Source: Lota lota (lineage: Eukaryota > Chordata > Actinopteri > Gadiformes > Lotidae). Taken from it: DNA of 64,000 nt. Of the stretch, positions 24,751 to 35,829 are shown piece by piece (positions within the stretch are counted from its first letter, which is position 1; each line of letters begins with the position of its first letter). The stretch spans positions 1,475,501-1,539,500 of the forward strand of contig JACYXH010000205.1 of the NCBI GenBank assembly GCA_026745465.1, read 5' to 3'. The position numbers and the translations under genes were made by a program. The notes under the pieces were generated by a model, which had not been told where the DNA came from, made no database searches, and worked only from the letters and a program-made list of their open reading frames with translations.

Positions 24751-24752
<2 letters not shown>

Positions 24753-24783
<31 letters not shown>
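24753..24783. repeat. poly(G) tract, 31 bp
   Basis: Uninterrupted G run about 100 bp upstream of the cyp1b1 TATA-like box. Confidence 0.97.
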
Positions 24784-24784
<1 letters not shown>

Positions 24785-24881
24785 GCGCGTATGGGTTGAC
24801 ATCCTTTGTAAAACAAACCAACCCACTCTTACAAACCACGCAGCATACGAGCCGTGATGCTGCGCTGTTGGTAGGATAAGG

Positions 24882-24889
24882 TATTTAAA
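24882..24889 (+). promoter_or_regulatory. TATA-like box, candidate cyp1b1 promoter
   Basis: tatttaaa, with a noncoding first exon expected just downstream because the coding exon has its own splice acceptor at 25330-25331. The region 24912-25133 ending in ccag|gtattt is a plausible 5' UTR exon. Confidence 0.4.
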
Positions 24890-25339
24890 CGTTTGTGGTC
24901 CTCCACAGCAAACAGGGCAAAGCAACGATAGAGATGCAGTCTGCAGGCTTAGAGCAAACTAGTGGCATCGAGGTTTTTCCTCGTTCATTGTATGGGTTAA
25001 ACTCTGGGATGAGTTACTGCTGTAAATAGAACACACTGTCTTCAGATCACTATCTAGAAGAGATGAGAATTGTGAGTGGGGGGGAACACGATATTCAATC
25101 ATTGCCCGCTATCGGATAAGGACTGCAATCCAGGTATTTATCTAATAGAATAGTTGTTCTGGTGGCCCATTGCTATTCATTATTTAACAAACTGCAAACA
25201 TAACTTATTTGCATCATCGTTTATTATAGAGGATGTTTCACGCTATCTGCAAAAAAATAAAATGCACATCATATTGTATTATTGATATCTCCCATAATAA
25301 TCTCTGTATTTCCACCATGATTTCATTATAGGACCGACA

Positions 25340-26325
25340 ATGGACTTTGTAATGGAGGATTGGAACCACACACTGACACAGAGTTTATTAGTCGTGGCTG
25401 TTACTTTTCTGAGCGCTCTGCACATTCTGCGCTGGCTTCGGAGCGGCTCTCTGCTGAACGAGCCGCCCGGACCCTTCGCTTGGCCGATCATCGGGAACGC
25501 CGCTCAGATTGGCAATGCACCTCACATCTATTTTACGCGAATGGCCAAGAAGTATGGAAACGTGTTTCAAATCAAACTAGGCTGCCGAACCGTAGTGGTG
25601 CTCAACGGTGCCGCCATCAAACAAGCACTCGTAAAACAGGCTCCTGATTTCGCTGGGAGACCGGACTTCACTTCTTTCCAGTACGTTTCCAACGGGGACA
25701 GCATAGCGTTTGGCACGGTCACAGATTTGTGGAAATCAAAGCGCAAAGTCGCCCAGGCCACCGTCAGGTTGGTCTCCACTGGGAATGCGCACACCAAACG
25801 CGCGTTCCAAAACCACATTGTCTGCGAAGTGAAAGAACTTCTTCAAATTTTTCTCGACAAAACGCGCGAGCAGCACTATTTCCAACCCATGGTGTACCTG
25901 GTGGTGTCCACGGCGAACATCATGAGTGCCGTGTGCTTTGGGAAGCGCTACTCGTACGACGACGCGGAGTTCCAGCAGGTGGTGGGGCGTAACGACCAGT
26001 TCACCAAAACGGTCGGCGCCGGGAGCATGGTAGACGTGATGCCCTGGCTGCAGTACTTCCCCAACCCAATCAAAACCATATTCGACAACTTCAAATCCCT
26101 CAACCTTGAATTCAGCATGTTTATTGGCAAAAAGGTCGCCGAGCACAGGAAAACGATCGAGTCAAGCACCATTAGAGACATGACAGATGCGTTGATTCTG
26201 TCAATGGACCAAATCAGAGACACAGTGGGCAAGGACCACGTACCACCCACTGTTGGGGACGTTTTCGGAGCAAGCCAAGACACCATATCCACTGCGCTTC
26301 AGTGGATCATTTTAATTCTCGTGAG
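25340..26325 (+). CDS. cyp1b1: cyp1b1 first coding exon
   Basis: Preceded by acceptor attatag at 25325-25331 and 8 bp of 5' UTR; ends at the gtaatc donor. Codes residues 1-328 plus two bases of Arg329. Includes the membrane anchor, hinge, C-helix and I-helix. Confidence 0.96.
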
Positions 26326-27327
26326 GTAATCTAAATATAGTTGCCATGACAAGATTTTTGCACAGAAAAACCTTGCACTTTAATGAGTCAGTAAGCCTGG
26401 TCTATTCATAAATTGGCTATTTTTAATTGCAATTTCCTATCTCATTCTGTTAATTCTAATTCTGTTTAACAAGGTTGCGGGCCGTGTAGTATAAACGCAT
26501 CATCGGATGTTATATTGTTAGGCCCATTCATGGACAAACATGTACAAATGTATTACTCTATATTGTTAATTTATAATCAAATTGTAATATTTTTTCCATT
26601 ATGTTGGACGTAGTCCTATTGTGTTTAACAACAAATTAATTTGTACTCATTTTTAACTTAGCTTAATTTGCACACTATATCTACAAATACTAAACGTGTG
26701 TATATAGTATATATATATATACAAAGATATAAACGGTGATTCTGTTTTGTTGACCTGTGTAGGTTTCCAGACATGCAGCAACGTCTCCAGGAGGAAGTGG
26801 ACAAGGTGGTGGACCGCGAGAGCCTCCCTTCCATCGAGGACCAGCCGAAGCTGCCCTACGTCATGGCGTTCATCTACGAGGTCATGCGCTACACCAGCTT
26901 CATTCCTCTGACCATACCGCACAGCACCACGGCGGACACCACCATCATGGGCTACTCCGTGCCAAAGGACAGGGTGGTGTTTGTGAACCAGTGGTCCATA
27001 AACCGCGACCAGAGCATCTGGACGGAACCGGACTCCTTCGACCCGCAGCGCTTCCTGAACCCGGACAGATCCCTCAACAAGGACCTGGTGGGCAACGTGA
27101 TGATCTTCTCCCTGGGCAAGCGGCGCTGCATCGGCGAGGACCTGTCCAAAATGCAGCTGTTCCTCTTTACGTCCCTGCTGGCGCACCAGTGCCACATCAG
27201 CTCGGACCCGGCGCATCCTCCCCAGATGGACTACCTCTACGGGCTGACTCTGAAGCCGCTGCCCTTCTACATAGCGGTGAAGCTCAGAGACAACATGAGC
27301 ATGCTGGAGAAGTTTTACAGTCTTTGA
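25340..27327 (+). CDS. cyp1b1: cytochrome P450 1B1
   Basis: Haem-thiolate monooxygenase of the ER membrane that oxidises oestradiol, retinoids and polycyclic aromatics. Coding exons 25340-26325 and 26763-27327 join in phase (AG|G) to 516 residues, the usual size. N-terminal anchor residues 11-31; hinge EPPGPFAWPIIGN from 41; C-helix WKSKR at 131-135; I-helix GASQDT at 310-315, as in CYP1B1; K-helix ExxR at E368 and R371; PQRF 423-426; haem loop FSLGKRRCIG with Cys451. A single coding intron at this position fits CYP1B1; fish CYP1C genes are intronless. A splice acceptor 8 bp before the ATG implies a noncoding first exon. Mammalian CYP1B1 also neighbours RMDN2. The intron (26326-26762) is AT-rich with a short (TA)n. 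Confidence 0.96.
26763..27327 (+). CDS. cyp1b1: cyp1b1 second coding exon
   Basis: Acceptor gtgtag with a good pyrimidine tract. Codes residues 330-516, from FPDMQQRL to EKFYSL, holding the ExxR, PQRF and haem-binding motifs. Confidence 0.96.
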
Positions 27328-29484
27328 ACAGAGAGACTCAGGGGAGCCCAGGCCAGCGCGATCCCCAAGGACACAGCGAAAATTGAATTCCGAACAAGGA
27401 GTTGAGTTCACAAGGACACCACAGAGCGTGAGCTGCTGCTGCTGAGCCTTTGGTTTTGATCAAATATATTTATAAACTCAGGCAGTTTTCCACCTTGAGC
27501 ACATGTTGTTTCCTTGACATTTAACATGACATTTAGCATAACCTACTATAGCCTATATATTCCATCTCATTGGCATCAGTGTACAGGCTACCCTGGAATC
27601 AGTGTTTAATCTGTGGGCCTATGCGATTAATCACTGAACATATTTTTTGTTTTAAAATCGTGCAAAAGCAAATGGCTTCTGTCATCTGAACACATTACAA
27701 TGTAATTCTATTACTAGTGAATGCATACGTAATCATATTATACGAAAGGCCAAACTGCTGAAGTCGTGAGGTCAGCAACGAACACGGGATCAAACATGTT
27801 GAGGTCAGGTGACTTTGGGTTTGGGGTAGGGATGCTCCTAATTCACTTTCATGAGAAATATGATGTGGGACGCACTTTACGTATTGCAAATGAAGAGTGT
27901 TCTCAAGATAGGTCAATAAAGCCCTGATCCCAATTATGCTGCAATGCATGTGAAAACTACGCTACTTACAATGGGTTCAACTGAGTCACGTCATTCTTAT
28001 GTCATATCAATTGTGATTTTGTTTTTTCTGTTCAATGGGAACGAAAAAGTATAGTTATTGGTAAGTGATACAATATGTGCTAAGCACTCAGTACAGATGG
28101 GAGACCTTAAGCCTGCAATATGCCTTGGTTATCACAATACTGCTGATCATAGATGACATGTTATATTAATACATTATATGAATAAGGTAATGGCTGGTGA
28201 TTATGGATCGTGGTGTGAGGGACACTACACAACCGATATGCCTCTACTTCAACAAGTAACCTGGAATCGTTGACTTCAACAATACATGAACAAATATCTA
28301 CATTTTATATAAGAAAGGCATCTATATATCTCACATTAACAGTGCAAAGTTTCTCAGGAACAAGGCCTCATGAATGTTGATTAAGAGCTTACTGATTTGG
28401 ATTTAAAAGGCTATTAACTATGAACACTGACTATTGTTTTGTTTTTTGTTGAACGTTGCTTTGGTTTGTAAACAGTATAAACCACTATGAAAATATAAAT
28501 ATTAGATCTATGTTAGATCACTGTTATTTTAGTCATGTAGTTAATATTATTATTGATAGTTTGGCTCATGTTCCACTGTTCATAAGCTCAATTATGAAAG
28601 GATGCTGATTTTTGACATATTTCATAGACGTGTCAGTAAACAAGCCTTTTAGGGCAAAACCATATTCATTCATTAACCAATGATATCTTCTCTTTCTGAA
28701 AATACTGAAGTCATCTCACAAATCTAAAGACAAGTTGTATGTACAAATTGCATAATCTGATTGCTTTGAACAGACACACGCACACACAGATAATACACAT
28801 ACACACATGCATGAACACACCGCCACCTCCACACACACAAACATGACGACACATCTGCGCTGGTCTGTCTGTTGGCCCAGCGAATGTTTAACTTGGACCC
28901 GGGACCAGGTGGATGTGACCCGACCAGTGTTGGGCCAGAGTTCCAGTATTATAAAAACAAGATTGGACATTAAGGGGTAAAATAACCTTAATATGGTTAA
29001 ACGCTTGCCATGTACCTTCAACCGGAGTAGTTTCATGTTGATTGGTTTTACATTTTACACAATTTATTACAGTTATACTCTCAATTCTTGTATGTATACT
29101 CTGAGTACTGATGTCCGAAAGCAATTGTTTTCCCTGGTTACACTGATAGAGTTCAAGGGAAGATGTGCAGTTGATGTCTTGGAACTTGGGGAATTGGGCA
29201 TTTAAACGGTTTCTATTTCTGTATCAAAGATATACAACTGTTGAACAGTTTATTGTATAATCCTCTTCGAAATGATAATAAAAACACTTGTTTAATGAAT
29301 TAAGATGTCAAAAGATCAGAGATTAATTATTACACAGCAACATCAATTATATATTTGGTGTTTTAAACATGCATTACTACTTTTATTGAATTTCTCCAAT
29401 CAATATTTTTGCAAACATTAAATGAGACGAAGTTTAGGTGTGTGTTGCGCTAGTACAAAGATGAGTTCCTTGTATGCTCCTCAA
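27328..29484. other. cyp1b1 3' UTR and intergenic DNA
   Basis: A candidate AATAAA is at 27915-27920, giving a 3' UTR near 600 bp. The rest is AT-rich with a CA-rich patch near 28770-28845; nothing else recognised. Confidence 0.5.
27915..27920 (+). terminator. candidate cyp1b1 polyadenylation signal
   Basis: AATAAA 588 bp after the stop codon. Confidence 0.45.
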
Positions 29485-30285
29485 TACCTCTTTATATCTT
29501 GAGATATACTGTATATCCCTGCAGTTTAACTATACTGTATATCCCTGCAGTTTAACTATACTGTATGTAACTGCAGTTTAACTATACTGTATGTAACTGC
29601 AGTTTAACTATACTGTATATCACTGGTTTAACTATAATGCATATCACTGCAGTTTTACTATATTGTATATAACTGTTAGCTATAGTTTAACTATACTGTA
29701 TATCCCTGCAGTTTAACTATACTGTATGTAACTGCAGTTTAACTATACTGTATATCACTGGTTTAACTATAATGCATATCACTGCAGTTTTACTATATTG
29801 TATATAACTGTTAGCTATAGTTTAACTATACTGTATATCCCTGCAGTTTAACTATACTGTATGTAACTGCAGTTTAACTATACTGTATATCACTGGTTTA
29901 ACTATAATGCATATCACTGCAGTTTTACTATATTGTATATAACTGTTAGCTATAGTTTAACTATACTGTATGTAACTGCAGTTTAACTATACTGTATGTA
30001 ACTGCAGTTTACCTATACTGTATATCACTGGTTTAACTATAATGCATATCACTGCAGTTTTACTATATTGTATATAACTGTTAGCTATAGTTTAACTATA
30101 CTGTATATCCCTGCAGTTTAACTATACTGTATGTAACTGCAGTTTAACTATACTGTATATCACTGGTTTAACTATAATGCATATCACTGCAGTTTTACTA
30201 TATTGTATATAACTGTTAGCTATAGTTTAACTATACTGTATATCACTGCAATTTAACTATACTGTATAGCCCTGGTGTATACGCT
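29485..30285. repeat. tandem array with 135-bp higher-order period
   Basis: Built from units of about 27 bp of the type ctgcagtttaactatactgt. Five different unit variants form a block that repeats every 135 bp: the marker ctgta following gtttaactata occurs at 29696, 29831, 29966, 30101 and 30236. Each block contains tatagtttaactata, a near-perfect palindrome. Edges are irregular. Confidence 0.92.
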
Positions 30286-30663
30286 TGTATCCCGGAACAC
30301 AGGAAGTTGTTTGATGTGATATTGTGCAGTTCAACTCAATAAAAGGTCATTTTAACGATAAGTATTCCATTGCTGTCATTGGATCTAAAAGGCAGTGTAA
30401 GTGTTCAGAAAGAACACAGCCCTGTCGACTGTCAGCATGACATTAGTAGCATGGCCTGTTTTTCAGGTACACGGGGGAAAAAAACAACTAAATAAAAATC
30501 AAAGAGCATTCATTGATGCTTTAGGTGCAACACAGCACGGACCGGGCTCTACGTCCGTAGCATTTGAGCTGGAGCGTGGTCTATTCCGACAGTCCTGCCA
30601 GGTCAGGTAGGGAACAAAAGGAAAGTGTTCAGGAGAGACTCTTTCCCTCCTCTTCCTCCTCTT

Positions 30664-30687
30664 CCCCCCCCCCCCCCCCCCCCCCCC
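30664..30687. repeat. poly(C) tract, 24 bp
   Basis: Uninterrupted C run after a (TCC)n-like stretch. Confidence 0.97.
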
Positions 30688-31021
30688 GTGCGGTCCCTTA
30701 TCTCACTCTCCCAGAACATCCTGCTCCGACTCACCGCAGAGCTCAGATAGTCAGCCAACTTAACGGTTGGTGACAACGTAACAGATGTATATCTTAAACT
30801 GTACCTTTATGAACTGCCACTCTGGTGGTTCTTTTGTTTGTACTGTGCATATATGCAAACACTGACCTCTAGCAATCAAGGTTTCTGATTTGTGTTTGGT
30901 GTTGTGGAAGAATAAAAACACTAAATGGGAAAACGACAGGACCACCGTTGTGTAAGGAAACTGACAGCTAGGAAGCTATACTATCACTTTTTCGGTAACA
31001 TGACTTCTCCTTCTCCATGGT

Positions 31022-31051
<30 letters not shown>
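31022..31051. repeat. poly(G) tract, 30 bp
   Basis: Uninterrupted G run. Confidence 0.97.
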
Positions 31052-31052
<1 letters not shown>

Positions 31053-32745
31053 GCTCCACAATACACACTGACCTTTTTGCTTAGTTACTCTTCTTGGATT
31101 ACAGGAGGCCTCTGAGGGTAGCAACTATTCACACAAGCATTAGGATGTCTATACTCAACACAAGGGACTCAGGAACTCAGTGTACATGTGATGCCATATA
31201 CTTATATGTATATATGAAGTGGTAGAAGTGCTTAATATGAGAGGTCTGATGGTGGTCTGGTGGTGGTGAGGTGGTCTTTAAAACATTTTTGTGGTTTCAT
31301 CGAGACCATATGCTGTTGAAGTGCAGGTGAATGCAAGATAAGAGCCGTCACCAGACAACCATCTGGTGGGGAGATGGACCTGTCTCTTCTGTCATGGCCA
31401 GGTGGAAGGGACACTTGGAGCTGCTTCTAAACCCTCGTGGACACGCCCTCCGCACAGCAGGTAGGGACAGCGGCCACGACATCCAGACCATTTCACTGCT
31501 GGAGACGTCTGAAGTTTCATTTGAAAGCTTTGCCCTGTTGCAAACCTTCCAAATTATTATAATCTATTCTGGATGTTTATTTTATTTTTAATTTGCGATG
31601 GATTCATGCATTAGGCAGATGTAGGGATAGATTCCAAACCTCCAAATCCTCCTTCTCCTGCTATATCAAATATTAATTTAGAGATTGCTCACCCCGTCAG
31701 ACATTGCCATCACTCAAACACACTTTTTCTTACTTGTACGTCAGATAAAAAATAAATAAATAACAAAAGCATTATGATTGCACAGATTTAATTATAATCT
31801 CATACCACTGGTCATTGCATATTGAAGTATTCTAGGTTGCATTGATTCCAGTATAATCTCTATATATTGCATAATTTACAACATTGGCCTTAAGGAGCAA
31901 ATTGCTTCCTTTGGGATACAAATTTAACTAACACATTAGACATGTGATATATTATGTTTTTATATTATATATATATATTTTTTTTAATCATTTACCCCCT
32001 CTGAAACACTAACCCATATAAACACTTAAAACATTTGCTGCCTTAAAACGGTTTTTATATTTTTATGCGGGTCACTTAAAAGAAAAGATCATCTGAATGA
32101 TTTCACCAGAATTTGAAGTAATTGACTGGGTGGTAAAACAAATAAAGTAACTAAAATAAAATTCGGTCCCATGTGCTACATAAAATATAATTTTTTGTTG
32201 TTGTGCCATCCATGACCAGATGCTTTTCCTTCAAACAAAAATTAAATAATTGCTGGATAGAAAGTAGCACTTTAGCACTTACCATGTATTTCAACTTCCA
32301 TGGCTATATTTGGAATACATTCCATACTTCATATCTTACTAAGAAAATGATATGACTATATCCTTCCTGGCAGTCGCCCAATGGAAATACATATTACTTT
32401 TAAAACATTCAAGCAATTGCAGTTCAATTAAGATATGTTTTGTAGAGTAGACATAGGACATACCCGACACGTGCCAACTTCCCCAAGCCTACATTTCATA
32501 ATCCACAACACGGATTGCAGCATTTTCATTAAATCGGATGAACTTCAGGAGGGGCCTTAGCCAGCATGGAAAAGACACAAAACAGACATCGCTAGTGACA
32601 CACGGTATACGGACGGAAAGTTAAACTATAAGGCCCTAATTAGAGCTTGAGTGAGGATCAAAGTCAGTGGAGTAGTGGAGTAATTTGATTATCGCTGGCG
32701 TGTACCATGTCTCTCCCGTGAGTGAGCGGTCCTACTGGTTTTAGT

Positions 32746-32778
32746 GGTGGGCCAGTAGAGGGCCGTGCCTGGCCCACC
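32746..32778. promoter_or_regulatory. 10-bp perfect inverted repeat enclosing a CTCF-type motif
   Basis: Arms ggtgggccag (32746-32755) and ctggcccacc (32769-32778) are exact reverse complements around 13 bases. ccagtagagggc at 32752-32763 matches the CTCF core and spans the left arm and loop. Confidence 0.5.
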
Positions 32779-33400
32779 GTGCAGCAGTGTTATCTGCATG
32801 GCCGCTCTGGCTGCTGAATGGAAGGCTTTGTCGTCATTTCTGGACCGCGCCGCGGCATCCCAAACCCGACACAAACACCACCAGGAGTCATCTCGTCGGA
32901 TGGTCCGTTTTGATATAAACTAAAATGTAGCCAGCCACCTTGAAACTGTGGTAAAGATAGGTTGGCATGGGGAGATACATTCTGAAAGGTGACTGAGTAA
33001 GACTTTCATGCATAATTTTCTTGTGTCTTTGACAAATTTCTTTGCCCCCTTCATAGGGACAATCAATAGTCTGCGTTCTGTACAATATGCGTTCTTGAAA
33101 CACACTTGGTTACTAGTGACACATTTGTGAGGGTCGTAATTTTCTCGATATGGACTTGAGGGGACATGGACGGGTTTATGCTCGGTGCAGTCTTTTTTCC
33201 CGTAACATAAAAAAAACAAAAAGCATAAAACACTTGCATTCCCATAACGCTCGCTCGTTAAAATGACGGTGTCTGGATGCACACTGGTCCATGCCGCCTC
33301 ACTCACAGAGTGAATCCGAATGATCATGTTCTTCTAATGGCATGTTGAGTTTCAAACACACCCACACCCACACAAAAGCACCTATAGAGCCCCATTGGGC

Positions 33401-33439
33401 TTAGAGTCTGTTGAAGCGGTGGATGGCTTCTGGTCTCAG
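33401..33439 (-). CDS. rmdn2: rmdn2 terminal coding exon (tentative)
   Basis: 13 codons, [12 protein letters not shown] and TAA, after an acceptor-like ccaaagag. Phase fits, the resulting protein length fits, and the EAxxxFxxL pattern parallels the family C-terminus. The acceptor is weak, so this is the least certain exon. Confidence 0.5.
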   Translation of the reverse strand: MRPEAIHRFNRL

Positions 33440-35792
33440 CTCTTTGGTAATGGAGGGGTGTTCAAGAGAACGTGTTGATCCTGTCTTCAAACGCCAAGCA
33501 ACGGGCACAGTATACAGAGTTCCTTCTCTGCATCCTCGTCCTGAACAGAAACAACCTACTTTTACAGCTATATATACACACTATATTTCTCCATATTGCA
33601 TGTATTCGAATTGGGCCTTACTGTATCAATTCATTGAAATGTGTAGCAAAATAGCAGGTGGACGTCCATGGGGCATAAGTAAGAACGTACCTCTTTAGAG
33701 ACGGTGTCCATCGAGCAAGCGGCTTCACACATCTTTCTGGCCTGGCTTTTCTGGCCCAGGTCTTTAAAGCACTGTTGATGACAGATGGCACTGTTTATCG
33801 GAGATATAAGGTAGGATACTCCCCCCCCCCCCCCCCCCATGACTTTACCTCTGCGTGACCCTTTTTCTTTTTGCTACCCACGGCATCAGTACACAGCAAA
33901 TCACTGAAGCACAGCAGTCAATCAGTGAAGGGTGTAGTGAATGGGTACAAATGCGCTCAGGTGTTGTAGTGGATCTGGGCCAAAATCACACCCCTGCTGG
34001 GGCTGACTAATTTGAGGATTGGGTAGGGTAAAGGGCTTCAAATGGTCTAACTTGGTTTAGCCCCCATCATGGAGGAAAGAAGTGTGGTTTGGATTAGGAT
34101 GTATCTCAGAGGAGAGACTTTGAGGTAGATGCTTGTTATACGTATGACCCGAAAGTCACGATGACTTACCTTGGCTAAAAACACGTAGTTCTGTTTGGAG
34201 TATCCAGGAGAGATATCCTCAACCTGGGAATTGAGGGGGAAAAAAATCAAAATCAATTATTCAGTGTCAGGCCAACAATGTTTCACTCTCACAGACTTAC
34301 AACTTCAAGTTGAAACCAAACAAACCATCTGATCTGAAAAATCTGTTCAATCTGATGTTTATACATTTTGTGTGTGAAAATCGCTATTTCGGCCAAAATG
34401 TCAAAGTGATTGGTTTCCCTCAAGTGTCCGTCCCTACCTTGAGGAAATTCTTCAGGGCATCTTGGACTGTGGCACTGGGAGGCTCTCCGAATAGCGTGGC
34501 GGCAACCTTCCTCTCGATCCACGATAACTGAGCAACCTGCAACCGGCATGGGCAGAAGATAGCATTGGCACCAAAATAAAGTGTAACAAGAAAGAGTAAA
34601 TATTTCCCTACTAAATTAGACAACGATAAATCCCAGAGGATAATGTTTTCTCTACTTCTTGTGCCTTTAGTTATCTAGAGTTTATTTGGGCCTCTTGAGT
34701 TCTTGAAAAGGAATTTGTGCATTCATGAAGCAGCCAGGAATTAAATGCAGACACAGTTGGGAAAGTCATTTTAGAAACAGTTACATTTCCAACCATTCTT
34801 TCTTTTTATTGGAATAATGTGACATAACTTTTACATTCCTAAAGAGTGCTATTTTCCAGTTTTGACCGTCCCATTCCATTTTCCATGACTGACTGCTCAT
34901 CATTTCCACCGATACCCACCTACCTTTTTGAAAATGCTGGGCTTTAAATTGTTTTGTTTATTGTCTTATGACTCATATTCCACACTTTCATTTGGTAGTT
35001 CAACTCAAAATTTGAGTTGTATTCAATGAACAAAAGCCTTGAAAATAGCCCAAATTTATCTATCTGAATTACCTATAAATATCTATATAAAATATATATT
35101 ATTCCATGATCCCCTCCATGATCCCCCTATATATGAAGCCCAGAATGGATTGATGATACATGGTGTATGTAAATGTCAGCACGTGTTAGCTGTGCGATAC
35201 AATCGTTCCTGTAAACAATCATAACTTTGTCAGCAGCTACAACCGCTACCGTTGCCGTGGAGCACAGGGATATAAATACTTCTCTGGTATAACAACCTTT
35301 CTCATGCTAACAATGGCTACTGTGAGCCTCCAGCAGAGCAGGGACTTTGGCGCAGAAAGCAGCCAAGTAAAACAAGAGGAGGGGATGAATGAGGGGAAAC
35401 CATGGGGTGGAGGCCATGCACGAAAGCGCAAGCCCCCTTAACACCCACTCTGAGTGAGTGAGTGAGCGAGTGAGTTGGCGTACAGCATAGCACCAGCGGC
35501 CCAAAAGGTAGTAGGACATGGGATCCTGTGGCTTAAGTTCAATGGCTTTATCCAGATGATCCTGAGAGAGACAGAGAGAGAAAAACACACAAAAGCATAA
35601 CAGACGGGGAGGATTTTACTGTTGATTCACGACACTGAAGCATCTGCAATTTCTTCATCTGCTCTGCCCTGATCTGATCTGCTTTGCTAGGCAGAAAAAC
35701 ACACGCATGTTCCATAAACCCACACGTACGCATGTGATAGCACAGGATGCCCTCCACACACTAATCCGCTCTCACCCCCTTCTGGATTTTGC

Positions 35793-35829
<37 letters not shown>

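Larger units (their letters stand above)
30286..33400. other. intergenic between convergent cyp1b1 and rmdn2
   Basis: Contains poly(C) at 30664-30687, poly(G) at 31022-31051 and a CTCF-type motif within an inverted repeat at 32746-32778. No exon recognised, and no clear rmdn2 polyadenylation signal was picked out on the minus strand. Confidence 0.5.

Noticed and set aside
25340-27327. Assignment as CYP1C or CYP1A
   Set aside because: Intronless structure would be expected for fish CYP1C and several coding introns for CYP1A; the GASQDT I-helix, the one coding intron and rmdn2 as neighbour fit CYP1B1.
29485-30285. CRISPR-like array
   Set aside because: Units are contiguous with no unique spacers, in a vertebrate genome; this is a satellite.
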